Assembly (NCBI RefSeq): GCF_040358985.1
Contig: NZ_CP132932.1
Coordinates: 2,604,001-2,668,000 of the forward strand
Direction: 5' to 3'
Length of the DNA stretch: 64,000 nt
Origin: Tunturibacter empetritectus
GTDB lineage: Bacteria > Acidobacteriota > Terriglobia > Terriglobales > Acidobacteriaceae
The notes beneath the pieces are model-generated. The model was not told the origin of the DNA. It was given only the letters and a program-made list of their open reading frames with translations, and searched no databases. The translations under genes were made by a program, and so were the position numbers. The number at the start of each line of letters is the position of its first letter. The stretch's first letter is position 1. This document shows positions 16,166 to 25,120 of this stretch, piece by piece.

Positions 16166-18829
16166 TTAATCCTCGCGAAGCAGCAGGAGAGGATTAGTAG
16201 CCAGCGCACGCCGCGCAGGGATCCAGCCAGCCATCAACCCCAGCAGAAGCATCGTCGCCACCACGCCACCCAGCACAACCGGATCCCACGGCGTAGCCTG
16301 AGACACGATAAAAGCAATTACTTTTCCTGCCGCAAGACCCAGCAACATTCCGACAACCGAACCGAACGCCAGCAATTGGAAGGTGCGTCCCAATGCCGCC
16401 TGTAACAACTCTTTCTTTTGCGCCCCTAATGCAATGCGAATCCCAAACTCCCGTAGCCTCTTGCTCACTGAGTATGACGCCATGCCGAAGATCCCAACGA
16501 CCGACAGCATCGCGCCCATTACCCCGAGTACCCCAAGCGAGATCGTCGCCATTCGTGGACCAAACAGAAATGCATCGAGAGCCTTGTAGCGCGTCTGGAT
16601 ATAAACTGGCAGTCCGGCATCCATATTCCGCAACGTATCTCTGATAGTTTGTGACAGCTGCTCCGGATCCCGGCTTGACCTCACCACAAGATAGGCCGAG
16701 TTCGAGGGCGATTGCAGAATGGGAAGAAACATCACCGGCTGCGGATCTTCCGTGAGGCTTCCATACTTTCCATCCTCCGCAATCCCCACGACCTGAAGAC
16801 GCGCTCCATCCGGCAACTTGAAGTATGCGCCCATCGCCTTTGCCTCGGAGCCGAAGATCTTCCGCGCAAACTGTCGATTCACCACCGCGACGCGCGGCGT
16901 GTCTTTGTTCTCCTGCCAGGTGAATACTCTGCCCGACACCAGCGCTGTCCCCGCCGCGTGGAAGTATTCCGGCGAGACCTTGAACATCATTGCGTTTGAC
17001 GCAGCATTTGCAGGCCTCAGATCCGCCGTGCTGTCGGCGAAGACGTTCGAGTCCGGTTGCGCATCTCCCAACGGCACCTGATCGGCCAGGCCTACGGACT
17101 CAACGCCAGGAATCGCCGACACCGCATCAATCATACGTTTTTGCATCGGCGGCACCTTGTCGCCGCGATAGCCCGCCATATTCAAGTCCGTCTCTACCAG
17201 CATCGTGTTCTGCAGCTCAAAGCCGAAGTTGTTGTGCAGCGAATTCGCCAATCCACGCACCGCGACGATCGAAGAAGTGACCAGCACCGCGCAGATTGCA
17301 ATCTGCACCACAAGCAGCAGATCGCGGAAGCTCATCCGCAGACCAAACCTGCCGCGTCTTGTCTCGACCGCGCCACCCTTGACGGCCTCATACGGATTGG
17401 TGCGAAGCACCTGCCCCACCGGCACCGCGCCAAACAGGAATCCGCTCGCCAACGCCAGAAACAAAGCAACTGCATACACCTTTACGTCCGGATTCACAGA
17501 CATATGAATCGGCCAGCGGGAGATAGGCTGCCACACGCTCAATGCCCGCAACAGCACCACGCTGCCTGCCAGCCCAACCGCCCCGCCCATCAGCGAAATC
17601 AGTAGAGCCTCGGCAAAGAGCCCACGCAGAATCCGTTTGCGGCTCGACCCCAGCGCCAGCCGCAGTGCGATCTCACGCGATCGATCCGAAGCTCGCGCAG
17701 CAAACAAGCTGCCAAGATTTGCGCACGTTGCCAGCAGAATCAGTCCCGCTAACAGCATGAGCGCAGTCATAAACGTCCGCATGGGTCGGCCGATGTAGTC
17801 GCCATAAAGCCCCGGTCGCGCCAGTTTGAAGCTCATCTTGGGATCGTCTTTGGGATAGGCCCGCTCCAGAGAAGCTCCCACAGCGTTCAGATCCGCAATC
17901 GCCTGTGCCGGAGTCACTCCCGCCTTCAGGTGTCCCAACGTCATAAAGACCCAGCGATCTCCGCGGTTGTTCAGATCGTTCTCATCAAACTGCGCATGAT
18001 TCACAATCGGCACAAAGAAATCCGGGTTGAAGAACATCAGAGTGCCATGAAACTCAGGCGGCGCTACCCCGATGATGCTGTACGGAAATTTGTTCAGCCG
18101 AACCACGCGACCGATGACGCCGGGATCACCCTGAAAGTGGCTGCGCCAGTAGTCGTACGTAAGCACGATGTAGGGTGCGCTGTTCGGTCCATGTTCATCG
18201 GAGCCATGAAAGAACCGGCCCAGGTACGGCTTCAGCCCCAAAGCATCGAAGTAATTTCCGCTGGCCTCATCGATCCAGGCGCGTGAGGGATCGTTACCCG
18301 TGTCGAGCGCCGCCTGCTCTACGTTGTAAGCCGCCACACTCTCAAAGCTGTGGTTGCGGTCCCGAAGATCGAGATAGTCCGGATAAGACTCGGACATGTC
18401 GTTGCTGGACAGGCGCCACAATCCGTAGAGGCTCTCCGCTTGGGGAACATTCAGCGGCCGCAGGATAAACGCATTCAAAACAGCAAACACCACTGCATTC
18501 GCCCCAATCGCAAACGCCAGTGTCAAAATCGCAACAACCGCAAAGCCAGGCTTCTTGGCCATCCTGCGTACCGCGAAACGAATATCCTGAAGCAGCCCCG
18601 CGCCGAGCTGCCCGCCCAGCGCATCGCGGCTCTCTTCTTTCAGCCGTTGATAGCCACCAAAATCAATCCGCGCACGTCTCTCTGCCTCTGCGCGCGGAAG
18701 ACCAGCACTCTCGAGATCATCGGCACGATGCTGAATGTGCGAGCGAAGCTCCTCGTCGATCTCACGATCGGTCTCTGAGCGATGAAAGAAACTCGAAGCA
18801 AAGGAGCGAAGAGAATGGAAGAGTCTCAT
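16166..18829 (-). CDS. ADOP-type MacB-like ABC permease 1
   Basis: 887 aa. Residues 1-80 are a cytoplasmic, charged helical head (DREIDEELRSHIQHRADDLESAGLPRAEAERRARIDFGG) seen in acidobacterial duplicated orphan permeases. Then come a first transmembrane helix (PGFAVVAILTLAFAIGANAVVF), a large MacB_PCD periplasmic domain, FtsX helices, a second periplasmic domain and final FtsX helices. There is no ATPase domain and no ABC ATPase gene adjacent, which is typical of this 'orphan' family. Its start overlaps the padR stop by four bases, so the two are translationally coupled. Substrate unknown; the family resembles peptide or lipoprotein exporters. Confidence 0.9.
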   Translation of the reverse strand: MRLFHSLRSFASSFFHRSETDREIDEELRSHIQHRADDLESAGLPRAEAERRARIDFGGYQRLKEESRDALGGQLGAGLLQDIRFAVRRMAKKPGFAVVAILTLAFAIGANAVVFAVLNAFILRPLNVPQAESLYGLWRLSSNDMSESYPDYLDLRDRNHSFESVAAYNVEQAALDTGNDPSRAWIDEASGNYFDALGLKPYLGRFFHGSDEHGPNSAPYIVLTYDYWRSHFQGDPGVIGRVVRLNKFPYSIIGVAPPEFHGTLMFFNPDFFVPIVNHAQFDENDLNNRGDRWVFMTLGHLKAGVTPAQAIADLNAVGASLERAYPKDDPKMSFKLARPGLYGDYIGRPMRTFMTALMLLAGLILLATCANLGSLFAARASDRSREIALRLALGSSRKRILRGLFAEALLISLMGGAVGLAGSVVLLRALSVWQPISRWPIHMSVNPDVKVYAVALFLALASGFLFGAVPVGQVLRTNPYEAVKGGAVETRRGRFGLRMSFRDLLLVVQIAICAVLVTSSIVAVRGLANSLHNNFGFELQNTMLVETDLNMAGYRGDKVPPMQKRMIDAVSAIPGVESVGLADQVPLGDAQPDSNVFADSTADLRPANAASNAMMFKVSPEYFHAAGTALVSGRVFTWQENKDTPRVAVVNRQFARKIFGSEAKAMGAYFKLPDGARLQVVGIAEDGKYGSLTEDPQPVMFLPILQSPSNSAYLVVRSSRDPEQLSQTIRDTLRNMDAGLPVYIQTRYKALDAFLFGPRMATISLGVLGVMGAMLSVVGIFGMASYSVSKRLREFGIRIALGAQKKELLQAALGRTFQLLAFGSVVGMLLGLAAGKVIAFIVSQATPWDPVVLGGVVATMLLLGLMAGWIPARRALATNPLLLLRED

Positions 18830-19167
18830 ATTTCCTCCGGTTGCGGTGCAAGTGCGTTGGCGATCGCTGTGGCCAGACGATTCCAGCTGTCCGTCTCTTC
18901 CTGCAGGCGCTTAAGGCCCACTGCAGTCAGTTCGTAAAACTTGGCCCGGCGATTATTTTCCGAGGTGCCCCAATCGGCCTTTAGCAGACCCTGCCGCAGA
19001 AGCCGAAACAACCCCGGATACAGAGCACCCTGCTCAATCAGCAACGCCCCACCCGAGATCTGCTCGATGCGCAAAAGCACGCCATACCCATGCAACGGCC
19101 CAAGCGAGACCGCGCGCAGAATCAGAAGATCAAGTGTGCCGGGAAGTAATTGGGCCTGGGTGGTCAA
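18826..19167 (-). CDS. PadR-family regulator of the adjacent ADOP permease
   Basis: 113 aa with a TTG start (19167) preceded by AGGGGG. It is a single winged-helix domain of the acidobacterial PadR type: LLPGTLDLLILRAVSLGPLHGYGVLLRIEQISG, then IEQGALYPGLFRLLRQGLLKADWG and RRAKFYELTAVGLKRL. PadR proteins usually repress a neighbouring transporter and are released by a ligand. The overlap with the permease (18826-18829) ties them together. A candidate operator lies directly in front of it. Confidence 0.9.
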   Translation of the reverse strand: MTTQAQLLPGTLDLLILRAVSLGPLHGYGVLLRIEQISGGALLIEQGALYPGLFRLLRQGLLKADWGTSENNRRAKFYELTAVGLKRLQEETDSWNRLATAIANALAPQPEEI

Positions 19168-19173
19168 GTGTCC

Positions 19174-19218
19174 CCCTAAGATGATTAGGAGGCTAAACCC
19201 ACTTCCCTAAGCTGTCAA
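19174..19218 (-). promoter_or_regulatory. Promoter and operator of the PadR-ADOP 1 module
   Basis: On the minus strand TTGACA (19213-19218), a 17-bp spacer and TAGCCT (19190-19195) form a promoter. CCTAA-N5-TTAGG (19175-19189) sits just downstream of the -10 over the start site. A second CCCTAAG half (19205-19211, plus-strand reading) lies within the spacer, 31 bp from the first at 19174. This matches autorepression by PadR, which is inference. Confidence 0.55.
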
Positions 19219-19282
19219 GGAGAGTTATTGTGAACAGAGAATTCAGCCTGAGTGGTCTTTGCTAAGGACTTGAGGAGCAAAA

Positions 19283-19711
19283 ATGCCCCGGAAAAGCGCT
19301 TTTGTATTCGAGGACATCAAGGTCAATGTGAGGTTCAAGCTCTTCGCGTTGTGGTCCTCTGTGATGTTCTTTTACATCTACGGAGACTACTTCGAGCTTT
19401 ATCAACCCAGCAAACTGCGGGACATGATCGCCGGCAGAACTCCATTCGGCCCCGTCTCTCAAGGGAATTTAATGGGTATGTCAGCGATCATGATCGCTCC
19501 GAGTCTCATGCCTCTTTTGTCCCTGCTTCTGCCTGCAAAAGCCAACCGCTGGATGAACATCGTCTTCGGCGCCATATACACCGCGATTATGGTGCTCGCG
19601 ATCAAAGGCGCCTGGCATTTCTACATTCTCTATGGACTGATAGAGATGACTTTGACCGCACTAATCGTCTGGCACGCATGGACCTGGCCGAAACAACCAA
19701 CTTCAAACTGA
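19283..19711 (+). CDS. Four-helix membrane protein (DUF6326-like)
   Basis: 142 aa with four hydrophobic segments: FKLFALWSSVMFFYIYGDYFE, AIMIAPSLMPLLSLLLP, WMNIVFGAIYTAIMVLAI and FYILYGLIEMTLTALIVWHAW. It belongs to a small integral-membrane family of unknown function (DUF6326 by memory). GAGGAG lies about 5-10 bp before the ATG. It is divergent from the PadR-ADOP module. Confidence 0.7.
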   Translation: MPRKSAFVFEDIKVNVRFKLFALWSSVMFFYIYGDYFELYQPSKLRDMIAGRTPFGPVSQGNLMGMSAIMIAPSLMPLLSLLLPAKANRWMNIVFGAIYTAIMVLAIKGAWHFYILYGLIEMTLTALIVWHAWTWPKQPTSN

Positions 19712-20091
19712 TTGACCCGTAGCGGTTTACGAACTAGGTTTTCGAGCGTTATCCCGATAAGGTATACTCACCGCCAAAGGCAGACTCCCCCATGAGATCG
19801 CTGTTCGACACAGCCCGGACCAATCGCAGCGCAGCCTTTCAGTGCCGCTCTGGACACCACCAGATGCCGCGCCACCAGATGCCGCGCCGCCATCTCCGCG
19901 TCCTGCCCAGCCTCACGCGACCTAGTCTCTTCGCCGGCGACTAAGCGCACCACCCTCCAGCCGGCGAAGTCCTCGCCACCAGCGCAAACCGTTCTCTCTG
20001 CAACCACAGAGCGCCGCCGTCCACACTTTGGAACGGAGTCGAGCACGAACGGAAAGACCAAACGCACCGCTGCCCCTAAGGAGAGACCCGC
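19712..20091 (+). promoter_or_regulatory. 380-bp upstream region of the aminotransferase, with -10 box and leader
   Basis: TATACT at 19763-19768 is a good -10, with a poor -35 (TTTCGA, 17 bp upstream). That gives a leader of about 310 nt. ATG at 19792 opens a 51-codon frame ending with TAA at 19945-19947 but without a ribosome-binding site. It contains two exact tandem copies of a 15-bp unit (ACCAGATGCCGCGCC, 19859-19888), coding HQMPR repeats. Nothing else recognisable is present. AAGGAGAG precedes the aminotransferase ATG. Confidence 0.4.
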
Positions 20092-21543
20092 ATGTCCACC
20101 CTGACCGAAAAGACACTCACTGAAAACACCCTGCAAGACCTCAAGCAAAACTCCGCGCAAGGAGTCACTCCCGCCGCCGGCGAAGCCATCCGCTCCAAGC
20201 ACTACGCCGAGTTCGGCCCCAAGCTCAAAACCGCGCTCCCCGGCCCCAATGCCAAAAAGATCGTCGCTGATGATGACCGCCTCATCTCCCCCAGCTACAC
20301 CCGCAGCTACCCCATGGTCGCCAAATCCGGCCGCGGCCTCCGCGTCACCGACGTCGACGGCAACGAGTTCCTCGACTTCGCCGCCGGCATCGCTGTCAAC
20401 TCCACCGGCCACTGCCATCCGGAAGTCGTCAAAGCCATTCAAGATCAGGCCGCCGAACTCATCCACATGTCCGGCACCGACTTCTACTACCAGAACATGA
20501 CCACCTTCGCCGAGCGTCTCTCCGCTATCGCGCCTATGCCCGGCCCGCATAAGTTCTACTACGGCAACTCCGGTGCCGAAGCTGTCGAGTGCGCCATGAA
20601 GCTCGCTCGCTATCACACTGGCCGGCAAAACATCATCAGCTTCTTCGGAGCCTTCCATGGCCGCACCATGGGCGCACTCTCGCTCACCGGCTCGAAGCCC
20701 CAGCAGAAGCGCCGCTTCGCCCCCTTCGTCCCCGGCGTCCACCACGTCCGCTACCCCTACGCCTACCGCGGTTGTAGCGGCGGCCCGCAGGCAGAGGAAG
20801 CCTTCGCCCTCGGCTGCGCCCGCTACATCGAAGAGAAGCTCTTCAAGACCATCCTCCCGCCCGAAGAAGTCGCCGCTATCATCCTCGAGCCCATTCAGGG
20901 TGAAGGCGGTTACGTCGTAGCCCCAACCAACTTCCTTCAGGAGATCCGCCGCATCTGCGACCGTCACGGCATCCTCCTCATCGCCGATGAAGTCCAGTCC
21001 GGCGCCGCAAGAACAGGGAAGTGGTGGGCCATCGAACACTCCGGCGTCCAGCCCGATATCGTCTGCATCGCCAAAGGCATCGCCTCCGGCATGCCGCTAG
21101 GCATCTGCATGGCGAAGGCCGACGTCATGGACTGGGTACCCGGCTCGCATGCCAGCACCTTCGGCGGCAACCCCATCTGCATCGCCGCGGCCCTCGCCAC
21201 CATGGACATCCTCGAACGCGAAGGTCTCCAGAACGCCGCCACCATAGGCGAAAAGATGCTTGACCGTCTCCGTCCCTGGGTCGCCAAACACTCTACCGTA
21301 GGCGATGTTCGTGGTCGCGGCCTCATGATCGGCGTAGAGATCGTGAAGGACCAGCAGTCCCGCACACCCGTAGGCCCCATGCGCGACAAGATCGTAGACC
21401 TAGCCTTCGAGCGCGGCCTTCTCATTCTTGGCTGCGGCGAAACCACCATCCGCCTCTGCCCCCCACTCATCGTCAACCAGCAGGAAGCAGACATCGCCCT
21501 CGACATCCTTGAGGAGTGCATCACGCTGGCCGCAAAAGCCTGA
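20092..21543 (+). CDS. Class III PLP-dependent aminotransferase (acetylornithine/GABA type)
   Basis: 483 aa, complete. Fold type I: NSGAEAVECAMKLARYHTGR, FFGAFHGRTMGALSLTGSKP, the cofactor site LLIADEVQSGAARTGKWWAIEH and the PLP lysine in VCIAKGIASGMPLG. It belongs to the large group that includes acetylornithine, GABA and omega-amino-acid transaminases. The insert around HHVRYPYAYRGCSGG is more like GABA or 2-aminoacid-racemase-like members than ArgD, and no arginine genes are adjacent, so I do not name it. It is preceded by AAGGAGAG and followed 7 bp later by palindromic repeat copy 2. Confidence 0.88.
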   Translation: MSTLTEKTLTENTLQDLKQNSAQGVTPAAGEAIRSKHYAEFGPKLKTALPGPNAKKIVADDDRLISPSYTRSYPMVAKSGRGLRVTDVDGNEFLDFAAGIAVNSTGHCHPEVVKAIQDQAAELIHMSGTDFYYQNMTTFAERLSAIAPMPGPHKFYYGNSGAEAVECAMKLARYHTGRQNIISFFGAFHGRTMGALSLTGSKPQQKRRFAPFVPGVHHVRYPYAYRGCSGGPQAEEAFALGCARYIEEKLFKTILPPEEVAAIILEPIQGEGGYVVAPTNFLQEIRRICDRHGILLIADEVQSGAARTGKWWAIEHSGVQPDIVCIAKGIASGMPLGICMAKADVMDWVPGSHASTFGGNPICIAAALATMDILEREGLQNAATIGEKMLDRLRPWVAKHSTVGDVRGRGLMIGVEIVKDQQSRTPVGPMRDKIVDLAFERGLLILGCGETTIRLCPPLIVNQQEADIALDILEECITLAAKA

Positions 21544-21550
21544 ACGAACG

Positions 21551-21741
21551 GTCCTGCCGGACGGGCTCCCTGCGCGGGAGGCTGTCACTTCGTGACAGGT
21601 ATACTCCTTCGGCTGGGCCTCCCGTTGGTCGGAGGGGAATTGCGCCGACCAGCGGGAGGCCCTATGCTGCTGGCGCTGCCAAGACCGGTATACGCGTCAC
21701 GAAGTGACCGCCCCGCGCGCAGCGGGCCCGTCCGGCAGGAC
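21551..21741 (-). repeat. Dispersed palindromic repeat, copy 2 (inverted orientation)
   Basis: 191 bp bounded by GTCCTGCCGGACGGGC and its complement. Its inner asymmetric part (GCGTATACCGGTCTTGGC) reads on the minus strand, unlike copies 1, 3 and 4. The inner inverted arms (CCTCCCGTTGGTCGG / CCGACCAGCGGGAGG) are best preserved here. It lies between two convergent stop codons: 7 bp after the aminotransferase and 7 bp before the SDR stop. Confidence 0.9.
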
Positions 21742-21748
21742 AGCACCC

Positions 21749-22573
21749 TTACACCCGCACGCCATACCGCCTAGCCGAATGCTTATGCGAAAGGTTCGGC
21801 CCCAGCGCCACACGCGCCGCATTGAACTTCTCCCAATCCGCAGCATCAGGCAGCGCCGGAATCGTAACCAACTCTCCGCTATCGAACGCAGCCAGGGAAG
21901 CGTCCACCATCTCCTCCGAGCTCATCACGATCTCCGACGGCAGATTCTGATGCCCGCCAATCCCCGCGCGGTCCCAGAACTCCGACGCCGTAGCTCCCGG
22001 CAGCACCGCCTGCACCTGAACTCCCTTGCCGCCCACCTCTTTATGCAGCGACTGCGTAAGATTCAGCACATAAGCCTTCGTCCCGCTGTACACGCCGTTC
22101 AGCAGTTCCGGAGCCACCGCCACAATCGAAGAGATGTTGATGATCGCGCCCTTGCTCCTCGCCAGAAACCCCGGCAACACAGCATAGGTCAGTCGCGTCA
22201 GCGCCGTCACATTCAGCTCAATCATGTTCTCCAACTCGTCGATCTTCGAGTCCACCAGCGAAGTCGTCCCGCCGAAGCCAGCATTGTTTACCAGCGTCGT
22301 AATCGACGCATCCGACCGCAACCTCTCCTCGACCCTACGCAGATCCGCCTTGTTTGTAAGGTCCGCGGCCACAGCATCCACCGAACGTCCAGTCGCCGAA
22401 GTCAGCGAAGCCGCCAGCTCCTTCAGCTTCTCGCCATTGCGAGCCGCCAGGATCAGGTCATAGCCTCGGCGTGCTAACCGATCCGCATAAACTGCACCGA
22501 TTCCTGTCGATGCGCCAGTAATAAGAGCAGTGCCAAGAGCAGTGCCTTTTGAAGAAGTAGCTGAGGTAGTCAT
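21749..22573 (-). CDS. Short-chain dehydrogenase/reductase 1
   Basis: 274 aa. Classical SDR: nucleotide motif TGASTGIG at residues 19-26, NNAGFGG, and the catalytic Tyr/Lys in YSGTK with ISS (Ser) upstream. The first 13 residues (MTTSATSSKGTAL) are a flexible leader. It reduces or oxidises an unknown ketone or alcohol, most likely with NADP(H) because the Arg-Asn after the second strand (LAARNGEKL) favours phosphate. Its promoter carries the same operator, in the same position, as the promoter of the tetR gene at 24.4-25.0 kb, so repression by that TetR is likely. Confidence 0.9.
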   Translation of the reverse strand: MTTSATSSKGTALGTALITGASTGIGAVYADRLARRGYDLILAARNGEKLKELAASLTSATGRSVDAVAADLTNKADLRRVEERLRSDASITTLVNNAGFGGTTSLVDSKIDELENMIELNVTALTRLTYAVLPGFLARSKGAIINISSIVAVAPELLNGVYSGTKAYVLNLTQSLHKEVGGKGVQVQAVLPGATASEFWDRAGIGGHQNLPSEIVMSSEEMVDASLAAFDSGELVTIPALPDAADWEKFNAARVALGPNLSHKHSARRYGVRV

Positions 22574-22626
22574 AAAAATCTCCGTCCCTGCGAAAAGTGT
22601 GAACCAGAAAACTGATTCGCTTACTT

Positions 22627-22655
22627 AGAGTAGACCGGTTGGTTAGTAGATTCAA
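22627..22655 (-). promoter_or_regulatory. SDR 1 promoter with TetR-type operator in the spacer
   Basis: On the minus strand: TTGAAT (22650-22655), 17 bp, TACTCT (22627-22632). The spacer contains an operator-like 15-mer (22631-22645, TAGACCGGTTGGTTA on the plus strand) that matches 11 of 15 bases of the site in the tetR promoter and overlaps the last two bases of the -10 exactly as there. Confidence 0.6.
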
Positions 22656-22700
22656 AAATACTCTCCCTAAACAAAGTTCTCTTCCCACGCCGTTCCTCTT

Positions 22701-24344
22701 CTAATCCTGCCCGGACAAACTACCTCGCGCTTCGATCAGCTCCCGCCGTCCAGGCCGGTCGGCTCGCTCAGCAACCCGGACCAGCTCGTTGAAGTACCTC
22801 TTCGCCCTCTCTTGATCGCCGGCCCTCTTCGCTGCCTCCGCCGCCCCATAGAGTGACCAGAAGCGATTTGGCTCCCGCTTGAGCGTCGCTTCAAACTCCA
22901 CCAGCGCTTCAGCGGGCCGCTTCGACTCCAGTAGAAGCTCCGCCAGCAACTCGCGTGCGGGAGCGAGCGGCCCCGGCGTAACCACACTCTTTTCGGTCGC
23001 GTCCTCCATCTCGGCAGCTCTGCGCATTCCGGCCAATGCGTCCTCGGGTTGCCCCTGCGAAGACGCCAGCCATGCAACTACTTCCAGTCGCTGAATCTCC
23101 ACCTGATTCGCCCAGAAGCCCTCTTTCATAGTGTTCAGCCGGTCGCGACACTGCGCAAGAGAGTCGATTGCAGCCCGTGCCCCCACCCCATCCTTCAAAT
23201 GTGCAGCCCCCAGACCCCGGGCAAAGTAAGTCATGGCCTCTGTATAAGGAAACGGACTCGCCAGCGGCTGGAGCTTTACCGCGCTAGCCCAATCCCGCCG
23301 TTCCAGATCATACCGAGCAGGAATCGCCGCCCTCGCAAAGTAGGCCGCCGTCGCCCCGCCCGCTCCACCAATCAGCATCTTCGGATCAAAACGCGAAAAA
23401 ATCTGATCGGCCGACTCCACAACTCCCTTCGAAGCGTTGTCCTGTGCCGTCTGCAGATAGGCGTACTCCAGATAATCGCTGGCATGCAGCTCGTCCGCCG
23501 GCTGTCCCGCGCTGCGTGCAGCAGCCACTGAAGCTACATTCGCGTCAATCGAAGCCTGCCAGTCGCCCACTCGAGTAAACGTATGCGACGGCATATGCAG
23601 CGCGTGAGGAGTCGATGGTGCAATCTCGCTGTAGTGCTGTGCCGCCCCAGCCGCCCGTGCCGCAAGTGGCGGAACGTCATACGTGTGGATGATGTAGTGC
23701 GCCAGCCCAGGATGATCGGGATACTGAACGTACAGGCGATCCAAAATCGCGCCAGCCTTCAGTTGCCGGGCATAAGTCTTATCAGCCGGATCTGCGGCGG
23801 CCGACACAGCCAGCGCATAGAAGATGGCCGCCTCCGTATCCTCAGGGTAAGCAGCGCTCACCGCAGCCATCGCGCTCTCATAGGCCAGCTTCCGAGAGCG
23901 CTGATCGGTGGTCGCGTTATCCGTATAGAGATGCGCAACAGCTTCGAGATAAGCGCGCTCACGTTCCGTCTTAGCAGGCACACCTCGTCCCTGTTCGACT
24001 GTCTTCAGACCCGCATCAAGCTGAGCCTGCGACTTCAGCCCCGTAGCAAAGGGATTGCCCCAGTCGCTCAATGCAATACCCCAGTAAGCGATCGAGCACG
24101 TCGGATCACTCTCAAGAATCGCATGGAACGCTTCAATCGCACTCGCAAACTGAAACGAGTGCATCAGCGCCACCGCCCGATTGAACTGCGGTTGCACCGT
24201 GCCGCTGCACGACGTGCTGAAGCTCACCGTCCCCAACTTCTCAGGAGCGTCATGATGGCCAGACTGAGCAAAACCCATTGCCGACAGCAGGGCACAAGTC
24301 AAAACAAACGAGGTGAAGCGAGTTCGCATCCGAGTTCGCATCAT
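22701..24344 (-). CDS. Exported TPR-rich protein
   Basis: 547 aa from ATG 24344 (AAGAG upstream; an earlier in-frame start has none). A signal peptide ends at GFAQ (about residue 27). The body is tetratricopeptide-like: ALMHSFQFASAIEAFHAILESDPTCSIAYWGIALSDWG, later WSLYGAAEAAKRAGDQERAKRYFNELV. A middle block (YIIHTYDVPPLAARAAGAAQHYSEIAP and HALHMPSHTFTRVGDWQASI) contains several histidines. Proteins with this HMPSHTF layout are common in acidobacteria; function is unknown, probably a periplasmic scaffold. No partner gene is obvious. Confidence 0.78.
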   Translation of the reverse strand: MMRTRMRTRFTSFVLTCALLSAMGFAQSGHHDAPEKLGTVSFSTSCSGTVQPQFNRAVALMHSFQFASAIEAFHAILESDPTCSIAYWGIALSDWGNPFATGLKSQAQLDAGLKTVEQGRGVPAKTERERAYLEAVAHLYTDNATTDQRSRKLAYESAMAAVSAAYPEDTEAAIFYALAVSAAADPADKTYARQLKAGAILDRLYVQYPDHPGLAHYIIHTYDVPPLAARAAGAAQHYSEIAPSTPHALHMPSHTFTRVGDWQASIDANVASVAAARSAGQPADELHASDYLEYAYLQTAQDNASKGVVESADQIFSRFDPKMLIGGAGGATAAYFARAAIPARYDLERRDWASAVKLQPLASPFPYTEAMTYFARGLGAAHLKDGVGARAAIDSLAQCRDRLNTMKEGFWANQVEIQRLEVVAWLASSQGQPEDALAGMRRAAEMEDATEKSVVTPGPLAPARELLAELLLESKRPAEALVEFEATLKREPNRFWSLYGAAEAAKRAGDQERAKRYFNELVRVAERADRPGRRELIEARGSLSGQD

Positions 24345-24440
24345 AGTCACTCTTGGAGAGGATATCCGCCGCCAACGGCCGACTCGATCATAGCCCAGCA
24401 GGAGCAAAGGCCCATTTCAAACCTTAACCGCGCACACCTG

Positions 24441-25028
24441 CTACTTCTTCAACAACACGTCAAACGCAAAGTGGAGGAAATTCTCCAGCGGCTTGTCACT
24501 CTTCTCCGCCTTCATCCGTATCAGCGCCCCCTCATAGCTGTTCAGAAGAAACTGCGCGAGCGCATCCGGCCGCATCGACTTCGCCAGATCCCCCCGCTGA
24601 ATCGCCTGCTGCAGCACATCCGCAATCCCCTGCTGCCACACCGCAAAGACCCCCTGCAGCTCCGACCGCATCCTGGGGCTGTGGTCCGCAACCTCGAGAC
24701 TCAGGCTCCCCATCAAACATCCACTAATCTCCCCGGCCTGCCCATAGACCGAGATCAACTCCTCGAAGTACCGCCGCAGCCGCTTCAAGGGAGCAACCTT
24801 GCGATCTCCAAGTATTCGCTCCGACCGCTCCGCCTCACCCTTCGCGTAAAGGTGAAACACCTCCACGGCAAACTCCTCTTTGCTCGGAAAGTAGTGATAG
24901 AACGAGCCCTTCGGTACCTGCGCCAGATCGAGCACCTCCTTCACTCCGGTCGCGGTATACCCGGTCGAACGAAGCCGCTCCAAGCCCACCGCAAGCAGAT
25001 GGTCGCGAGTTGAGAGAGCAGTGCTCAT
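24441..25028 (-). CDS. TetR-family repressor
   Basis: 195 aa. N-terminal helix-turn-helix: ALSTRDHLLAVGLERLRSTGYTATGVKEVLDLAQVPKGSFYHYFPSKEEF. The C-terminal helices carry an AcrR/TetR_C-type ligand domain with SGCLMGSLSLEVADHSP, a layout common in regulators of reductases. The ATG at 25028 has AGAAGG only 2 bp upstream and a strong promoter so close that the mRNA would have almost no leader. The operator TAGACTGGTCGTCTA in that promoter predicts autorepression, and the same site recurs upstream of SDR 1, 2.4 kb away. Confidence 0.9.
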   Translation of the reverse strand: MSTALSTRDHLLAVGLERLRSTGYTATGVKEVLDLAQVPKGSFYHYFPSKEEFAVEVFHLYAKGEAERSERILGDRKVAPLKRLRRYFEELISVYGQAGEISGCLMGSLSLEVADHSPRMRSELQGVFAVWQQGIADVLQQAIQRGDLAKSMRPDALAQFLLNSYEGALIRMKAEKSDKPLENFLHFAFDVLLKK

Positions 25029-25037
25029 AACCTTCTA

Positions 25038-25066
25038 ATAATAGACTGGTCGTCTAGTCAAGTCAA
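25038..25066 (-). promoter_or_regulatory. tetR promoter with palindromic operator in the spacer
   Basis: Minus strand TTGACT (25061-25066), 17 bp, TATTAT (25038-25043): near-consensus sigma-70 boxes. The spacer is almost filled by the inverted repeat TAGAC-TGGTC-GTCTA (25042-25056). Binding there would block RNA polymerase, as in classic TetR autoregulation. The ATG is about 10 bp beyond the -10, so the transcript is close to leaderless. Confidence 0.7.
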
Positions 25067-25120
25067 CTCCTCCACTCAGACTGTCCTCCCTCGATCCAGC
25101 AAAAAAACTTGATTTCTGTT

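Noticed and set aside
19768..21039. 423-codon antisense frame over the aminotransferase
   Set aside because: Shadow frame; no motifs, no ribosome-binding site, and the opposite strand is an intact PLP enzyme.
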